Part shown: positions 57,533 through 64,000 of the stretch, piece after piece
Layout of the letters: each line of letters opens with the position of its first letter
How positions within the stretch are numbered: position 1 is the stretch's first letter
NCBI GenBank assembly: GCA_963402885.1
Contig: OY727095.1
Coordinates: 25,921,001-25,985,000, forward strand
DNA length: 64,000 bases
Direction: 5' to 3'
From: Antedon bifida
Lineage: Eukaryota; Echinodermata; Crinoidea; Comatulida; Antedonidae
Notes under the pieces: generated by a model
What the model was told of the DNA's origin: nothing
The model's input: the letters and a program-made list of their open reading frames with translations, nothing else
The model's database searches: none
Made by a program: the position numbers and the translations under genes

Positions 57533-60500
57533 TTTTGCCTTCATGGTCACACAATGATGTATACAAGAATGTTTACATAAATTGATTTAACTTTAAGTAA
57601 ACATGAAACACAGGCACCATTGAATATGGTAAATGTGCATGCACTTAGAAAAGTGGAAAAGGTTTTAAAGAGATTTAAATTTTGGTCTAAATGTTAAAAC
57701 CGCAGATGGTGGTGGTGAATATTCTCAGTTACTGCTGATTTAAATCATTGAGAAAGAAAATAATTTTCATAACATATATTGGATTCCTGCTTCACTCAAA
57801 TCAATATTTCAAGTCCATTTGTCAGCAACTCGGATTGCAATTGTCAGCGTATACCATGTAACGCTACCATGTAACTGAAAAATGATCCTATACTAAGCAA
57901 AACTCATTATTAGACGTAATGAATTGAATTGTTTTGTACTAATGGAAATAGGTCTGCTATTATATGATTATGGAAGTGCTCTAGTATAGTAGAAAAATAA
58001 TTCCATTAAATGTGTTTGTCCCAAGTGTTCCAGTACAACATACAGAAGTAAACTTTTAATAATTTTACCATCGTTTTAAAATGCCAATTTTTTAATATTG
58101 CTTTATCAATTATTATGAATTATATTTATCAAATAAATTCATCTGGTTGGACCAATCCATTTTCCCATAAATAAAAAAAAAATAAAATAAAATACTATTT
58201 TATTGATGTTATGATTACAACTTTTATTAGGTGATTTGTGTACACATTATTAATTATTCAATAAAAATGAAAGGGATTGATTACAATCATAAAGAACAAA
58301 AATCAAGTGCAAACGGTCTTTTAATGCTATGTACGAGTTGTGTGCACAAATTCGTGCGCATCATGAAACTGAATACAGTATTGTATTCTCACTTAGCAAT
58401 AAGAATGCGATGTTCTTTTGTATTTACCGAAAGTACGCAATAAAGCAAAAAAACAAGTATCACTTCAGTAGTAGGCGCGCATGTACTGGAAAGTGCTTGT
58501 TGTACTGTATTTTGCATGCTCAAATACTTCCTGGAAATTGTTGGCGGCATGAAACTTTTGCGAATTTCAATTGAATAAAAAAGTGATCATTTTGATATTG
58601 TAGTTTTAATCATTTTTTAACTGTTTGTTTGCACTGCGTCTATGAGCAATTTGATTGGATATATGGCGCAGTATAAAGGCGCTTATATTATTACTATTAT
58701 TATAATTTATTGAAATGTAGTCCATAATGTGGTCTAGTAATAAAGTTTCTTATTCTACCGACAATAGTTAAATGGCCCCAGTTTGAATAGATTCTAACTC
58801 CAAATTCCTTGCTTTAAAATTTATCATCTCACAGAATGTCATTAGCTGCTCCATTTAATTAAAAACATCAAAGGATTATACAGTTGCTTGTAAATATTTC
58901 AGTATCATTCTTTTGTTTAAATTAATTTTATTAGTTTTAAGTCTACATTGATTGAATTTTCAGTTTTGTTTTATTTTCTTTTATTTTTTGTTTCCTTTTA
59001 TCTTAATTAAGTTTTAATATTTTTTGATCAGCTGGACCACACCATGTTGAGCACAAATTCAAATGTGAACAAATTTAATATTCAGTATTAAGGATTTTTC
59101 ACAAGGACAATTCAAAATGAAGATAAAAGGCTCCCTCTATAATTCTAAGAATTACTCCTACTTTAGTACATACAGTACTGTGCAATCCCCTTAGTAATGA
59201 TGACTAGTTAATACTGCTTGATTGGCCGACTATAAAGTATTATACCTGGTGAGTTAATTGTATTTATTATTATCTATGCAACATACATTAATAAATCTTG
59301 CTATTAGAGTGTTTATTTTAAAGCAAAGATACTCTGTTGCTTGTTTTTTTGTATATAGCCATTGTTTATTATGATGTAGAATATAGTAATAGTTTAATTT
59401 TATACAATACTGTACAGATGTTTCACATTTTCAATTTTTATAGCAAATTATTAGTGCTTTTATTGATGAATGATAATAGTGTGAATAATAAAAAGGATAG
59501 ATGATGACAATGAGGATTACACAATGATAATGAAAATGGGTCTAGTTACTGGTAGTGATTTCATCCATAGATTGTAGTGGTTATTAAGATGTTTGTATGT
59601 ACCATCAAGTCGGTCTGTTTTTGCAAATTTGAAAAAATTGTTGGTGAATACAATTTGATAAATGTATATTAAGCTATATCTTTTCAACAAATTAGGTTTA
59701 CTAGCCAGCTTTATTTGTTCAAAAGCTCAATAACCTATCATATTTTAAAGTAAACACAAATTGTTCAACATACTGTTGCATGTAATATCAATTGTAAATA
59801 TTACAAATGATTACATTTAAAAAAAAATTATGAAGTTTCAATTTGAGATTGTATTAGATATTTGCTGCTTCATCTTCATGTGAGTGTACATGAGAGAGTG
59901 AAAATGGTGAAAGGTTAATGCAATCAATCTTATTAATTAAAATAATTATTAGTTGATCAATAAAAAATAATTATCTCGGCAAACAGAAACTGTAACAATT
60001 TGGTCACCAGTAAATGGCTATGCCTCATCAACACATAGTAAGTACTGATATTCACAATAATGATAAATAATACTAGACTAGTACTAGAATATTTTATAAT
60101 TTAAATAAACTGGTGTCAATTAAATGAGCGTAAGTTGACTAATATGTATGTTCGCCAAAGTGGTTATGGATTGGTTCATGTTGGCAGGTACAAATTGACC
60201 AGTAACCTAGTTATACCAGGTTGTCATTTGTTTCAATAACAACAGTGGACGTCAGTTGTTGTTCTTCTTTGCTTCTTCTCTGTTTTCCATCTTCTGACAT
60301 TACGCTTTCAACAATGTTGTTTCCATCTTTGTCTGTTCAGGGTAGGATGGTTTGTTATTGTGTTACTTTCTTGTTTCAATTTATTTCATTTACGGTTGAG
60401 ATAAATATAATCTATTAGCAATATCTTATTAATAGGAATAAAGAACATACTGGCTGCATCTACGCGTAGTCGTAGACACAATCTCCAAACCATGTCTATC

Positions 60501-60614
60501 TATCCAATTTAGCTCCCCTCACGAACAAGACACATATGGGAAGATGAGCCGGTCTTTGTAGGTAACTTTGATGATCATCCCAGACAAATCGTCAGGACTT
60601 GCGCCCAGGGTTAG
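57533..60614. other. AT-rich DNA, no gene recognised
   Basis: Near 58664 a GGCGCAGTATAAAGGCGCTT phrase followed by TATTATTACTATTATTAT looks like a LINE/SINE 3' tail with a short hairpin. Otherwise I see no exon and no bounded repeat. Confidence 0.45.
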
Positions 60615-60830
60615 GGTTATAATGGAATATGTTGCCCAAAAGTGACCAGAAATGACATTTCTGATGTTTTGACCCTTGACCTCAGCTTATTATATCTCAG
60701 TAACTACTGGTCACAGAATCTTGATATTGGTCTCAAATTGTTGAGAACATGTATGTTTCTATTTTGTATAATGGAACATTTTGTCAAATTGTGACAGAAA
60801 GTGTGGTTATTGACCCTTGACCGTATAATG
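60615..60830 (+). repeat. Diverged repeat, inverted second copy near 62050-62180
   Basis: ATAATGGAATATGTTGCCCA, AAAGTGACCAGAAATGACAT and AGTAACTACTGGTCACAGA occur here. The minus strand of 62050-62180 carries ATAATGGAATATTTTTCCCA, AAAGTGACTGGAAATGACAT and GGTAACTATTAGTCACAGA. The blocks are in a different order, so the family is internally repetitive. Confidence 0.65.
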
Positions 60831-61234
60831 AAAAACAGCACCAAACTTTCGAAAAACCTCCATTTTAAATAAATTACATTTTAAAAGAACTTGTAATACA
60901 AACATGTAATAATACCACAAAAACGAAGTTGCAATTGTTAGAAAGATTACTTGGATTGGTTGGAAATAGGAATGTTGGGCATGGGTTTCCTTTAATATAC
61001 GGTACATAGGCGTACAATAATACACGAAACGTTAAACCTTTGGAAAAGTGTGTGAAAGGCCCTACCAACATGTATTTCATAATTTCACTCTGAATTCATT
61101 TTTACAAAAGCTTGACATCGACAGAGCATCAGTAAATGGGCACTACCCTCAAAACTACAATCTAAGTCAGATGTGAGCATCAATAACCTCAGATATGCGA
61201 CAATACTATCCTCTTAGCCAGTACAGTAGTGAGA

Positions 61235-61510
61235 ATGATTACTGGAATACAGTAACTAAAGAGACTGGGAGAGGAGTATGGCACGACAATCAATGCCAAA
61301 AAGACCAAGAAGACTATGTTAGTTGCGAAGAAAGAGGTACCACAAACACGTATGAATGTCAAGCTGGATAATGTGGAAGTAATGTCCTTTGTTCCTCATC
61401 ACAGACAATGGTAGATGTCAAAAAGATATTTGGGAAAGGATAGGCATTGCAAATCAGCCTTTAACGCCATAAAGAAAACACTAACCTCAAGTAATCTGAA
61501 AATACATACA
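61235..61510 (+). pseudogene. RTE-like LINE fragment, first half
   Basis: Plus-strand peptide INAKKTKKTMLVAKKEV, then MNVKLDNVEVM and, after frame changes, KSAFNAIKKTLTSSNLKIHT follow the thumb region of RTE-like reverse transcriptases. The continuation lies at 61672-61890 after a short inserted element. Confidence 0.75.
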
Positions 61511-61671
61511 AGAATCTATGAAAATCTACAAAAATATATATATATATTTTTGTATTTTCATTCCATTTTCTATATTTGTTTTTGTAAGTATTAGTTGAGT
61601 ATATAGTATTATCAATTGTACAGCGCTTTGGTCACTTGGAAAAGCGCTATATAAATCCAAATTAAATAAAT
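61511..61671 (+). mobile_element. Short tail-hairpin element inserted in the LINE fragment
   Basis: An AT-rich start (ATATATATATATATTTTTGT) is followed by AGCGCTTTGGTCACTTGGA and AAAGCGCTATATAAATCC, a hairpin with an 8-bp AGCGCTTT stem. AAGCGCTATATAAAT tails are typical of 3' ends of L2-type LINEs and their SINE partners in many animals. The element splits the reading of the surrounding RTE-like fragment, so it inserted later. Confidence 0.65.
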
Positions 61672-61890
61672 GGACCTATGGACAAGACCTGGATTTTCTT
61701 GCAACAATCCTTATTAAGGGACGAACAGAAGGTAAAAGAAGAAGAGGTAGACCTCGTAGGAAATGGATTGATGACATAAAAGAATAGATCAACACCAACA
61801 GTTATGAAAAATGTGTGAGGCAAGTATTTGACAGAGACGGCTGGCGAAGAATGACCTCCAACATGAAGATAAAACCAATAGATAAATAGA
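61672..61890 (+). pseudogene. RTE-like LINE fragment, second half
   Basis: The plus strand reads EGKRRRGRPRRKWIDDIKE, a stop, then CVRQVFDRDGWRRMTSNMK, the final C-terminal segment of the family (GRPRxxWxDxIKE ... DRxxWRxM). It continues the fragment that ends at 61510 and resembles the one at 24275-24745. Confidence 0.75.
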
Positions 61891-61903
61891 TTACATAATA
61901 AAT

Positions 61904-61925
61904 TACATATATATATATATATATA
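61904..61925. repeat. (AT)n microsatellite
   Basis: Ten or so TA dinucleotides just after the end of the RTE-like fragment, possibly its former 3' tail. Confidence 0.85.
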
Positions 61926-64000
61926 CTAACAATTTCTAAAGTATCTCAATGAAACAATCGTTTTTGTGGTATTACATGTTCATATGAAGAGTTCCTTAAA
62001 AATGTCCTTTATTTAATATGGGGTTCCCCCACCCCCAAGTTTAGTGCTGTTTGCATCGTCATAACGGCAAATGTCATTTCCAGTCACTTTTGGGAAAAAT
62101 ATTCCATTATGATAAATAGTAATATGTATCTTCTAAACAATTTAAGTCTCTGTGACTAATAGTTACCAAGATACAAGCATATCAAGTTGTAAGCGCCTAT
62201 TTTGAAAAGTCCTTAGAACTTTTTTTTGGTGGTGTTTTAGATTCATATTAATGGTTTCCCGCAAAAATCGCTTTGTAAATAATTTTTTCCAGGTTTGAAG
62301 CTGATTTTTAGGACGCTGATTCCAAATGTATATGTTATACTGGTGGTTTAGAGTGGCGTTGTCGAGAAAAGCGACCTTTTATGACCAATTTTTACCTACT
62401 TGTCAGTCGCGTGTAGCACTGTTGCGCGTTTACATCGATCACATGATCAAAATAATACACCTTTCTTGGCTTAGTAAAACGTAATAAAGATATGATAAGC
62501 CTGATAATAATTAACTATTATTACAATGTATTCCTATGCAATATATACTATTTTATTACTACATTAAATTTAAACAGAAAACAAAATCAGTGAATACGTT
62601 TTAAAAGGTAAGTATCTCCAGATAAACTAAATGTGCCCTCTATCTGGTAATAATTCAGGCAATAAAAAACTACAGTACGTCTTTTCACAGGTAAATAATT
62701 CATGCAATGAAGTTAGTATTTATAATTAATTAGCAGTAATGCCTTAATATGTGCTTGATTTATCGTTATTTATTTTCAACTTTAACAATTTGAAAATTCA
62801 ACAAAACTCGTAATTTTATGACAAGAATCGATCTCGGCCAAACTGCCGCAGATGCTATCTCCGGGCATCTAGAAAAAAAAATTTTTTTTTTAGGGACCAC
62901 CCTAAATAAATATTTTCCCATATCGGCCCCCTCTTTATCAAAATCCTAAATCCACTCCTGCGTGCGGACACTAACGAAAGTATAAAATGCCACACTATAT
63001 TTGTACTAAAATAAATAATAAACCAATTTCTGTGCTCTGATAACCTTTGTTTTCAATCAATGTGATGTTTTCCTAATTTATTATACTGTATTCATGTTAA
63101 AACGATCAATATTTATTGTTCTCCTAATAACGATTTTTGCTATAAAAGATGGGTTTGGATAATTAATAAACAATTACCTACTCTTGTTTGGTAGGTACTG
63201 CAACATTCTGAGTCTCATTTATTTCTGTTTGGTGTTTAGTAGGACCGCAACGATCCTAGACTAAGCCCTATTAAGCCTAGATAGACAGTCTCTTATTATC
63301 GTTATTGTTCCACTCGCTGAGTAAAATACCTCGCTATATACTACAACCCACAAACTCAGAAAATTAGAATGCCGATACACATTCCATACAGCTAGCTACC
63401 TTTTGTAACGAAATCTACCTGGCCTACAGACCGATTATTAGAGTTGCGTTACATTAAGACGAATGAACAATAACATAGCAAACCAGTCACTGCACCAAAG
63501 TCTGACGTCATCTGCTATTACGCCACATCTAAATTCTCTAATAACAGTACAAACCTACTAAACGACCAGTTTATCCCCCTTCCCGACCTCCGCTAACAAA
63601 CTCACGAACAAGTTAGAATTCCCCAGGAAGGGGCACAAGTTGGCGCAGCCCTCAAGTCAAGCGGTCGCAGCGTTTAGAAGTAAAAATTAGATTTGGCTTC
63701 AAGAAAAAAATCGCTTCAGACATAGAACCCAGCATAGGCTGACTGGGTAATACTGTTTTTAACATGCTTGTCTTTAACGTGTGCAGTGATTTTATTTTTA
63801 ATATATAGCCTGACAGTTGTTTGAATCGCCAGCCTAAATTTATTAAGATCTTTTTATGCATTGGTAATTGGCTATTGGTGGAATATCTATTTAACATAAT
63901 GGCATGAGACATAGTATTTTTGATCAAAGGGGTTACAAGTCCTTTTTTTCTGTTTGATCTTTGATTCTATTTGGAATGTTTTAAATTGATGTATTTTTAT
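61926..64000. other. Right end of the window, no gene recognised
   Basis: Holds the inverted repeat copy at 62050-62180 and a GGGACCACCCTAAATAAATA / CTAAATCCACTCCTG phrase near 62895-62960 that looks like a decayed hAT-type end. A 91-codon minus-strand frame at 63652-63927 has no family I can name. No RGS exon found. Confidence 0.45.

Noticed and set aside
58231-58574. Overlapping frames of 70-81 codons
   Set aside because: No family resemblance and no RGS-type motif; probably chance frames.
63652-63927. A 91-codon minus-strand frame at the right edge
   Set aside because: It is compositionally plausible, but I cannot link it to a family, and no splice context supports it.

Overview
This is animal nuclear DNA. 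It is AT-rich and intron-bearing, with many interspersed repeats and many TAGGCCTA-type low-complexity patches. That pattern, with CR1/L2-like, RTE-like, hAT-like and Harbinger-like repeats, suggests an invertebrate deuterostome, with an echinoderm as my best guess. The species is inferred from repeat style and protein resemblance, not proven.

The only host protein-coding gene I can support is a plus-strand RGS3-like scaffold gene running from 28312 past 50087. I assembled 13 exons by eye. Splice phases match at all twelve junctions, giving a continuous 975-codon frame. The order is a basic N-terminus, a C2 domain, a PDZ domain, one very long disordered exon (559 codons) with KPKIPEKPK repeats, and a PH-like domain. 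This is the order of the N-terminal part of vertebrate RGS3. The RGS domain itself is not visible in the window and probably lies downstream.

Layout. 1-3400: an almost intact non-LTR retrotransposon with endonuclease and reverse transcriptase, broken by one frameshift. 3.5-10.2 kb: inverted-repeat satellites, two MITE-like elements with perfect terminal inverted repeats and 3-bp target duplications, TAGGCCTA-rich DNA and a ~98-bp tandem array. 10.4-21.0 kb: a higher-order tandem array of four ~2.3-kb units. Each unit carries one minus-strand cloverleaf-forming tRNA-like cassette and three plus-strand cassettes with tRNA-type A/B boxes. Unit 2 is split by a 2.1-kb hAT-like insertion that itself holds a second hAT-like element. 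21-28 kb: hAT and RTE-like relics, a TIR element, and a striking array of five hairpins with 18-bp arms. 28.3-50.1 kb: the RGS3-like gene, with introns holding a gag-protease relic, a fresh 278-bp duplication, LINE 3' ends, a four-copy tandem array and a 1.6-kb Helentron-like insertion. 50-64 kb: no recognised exon, but a decayed LINE, a TIR element, hAT ends and an RTE-like fragment split by a short tail-hairpin element.

No operon-like logic applies. The gene acts alone, and nearly everything else is mobile or tandem DNA. The most unusual structure is the 10.4-21.0 kb array that amplifies Pol III-type cassettes on both strands.
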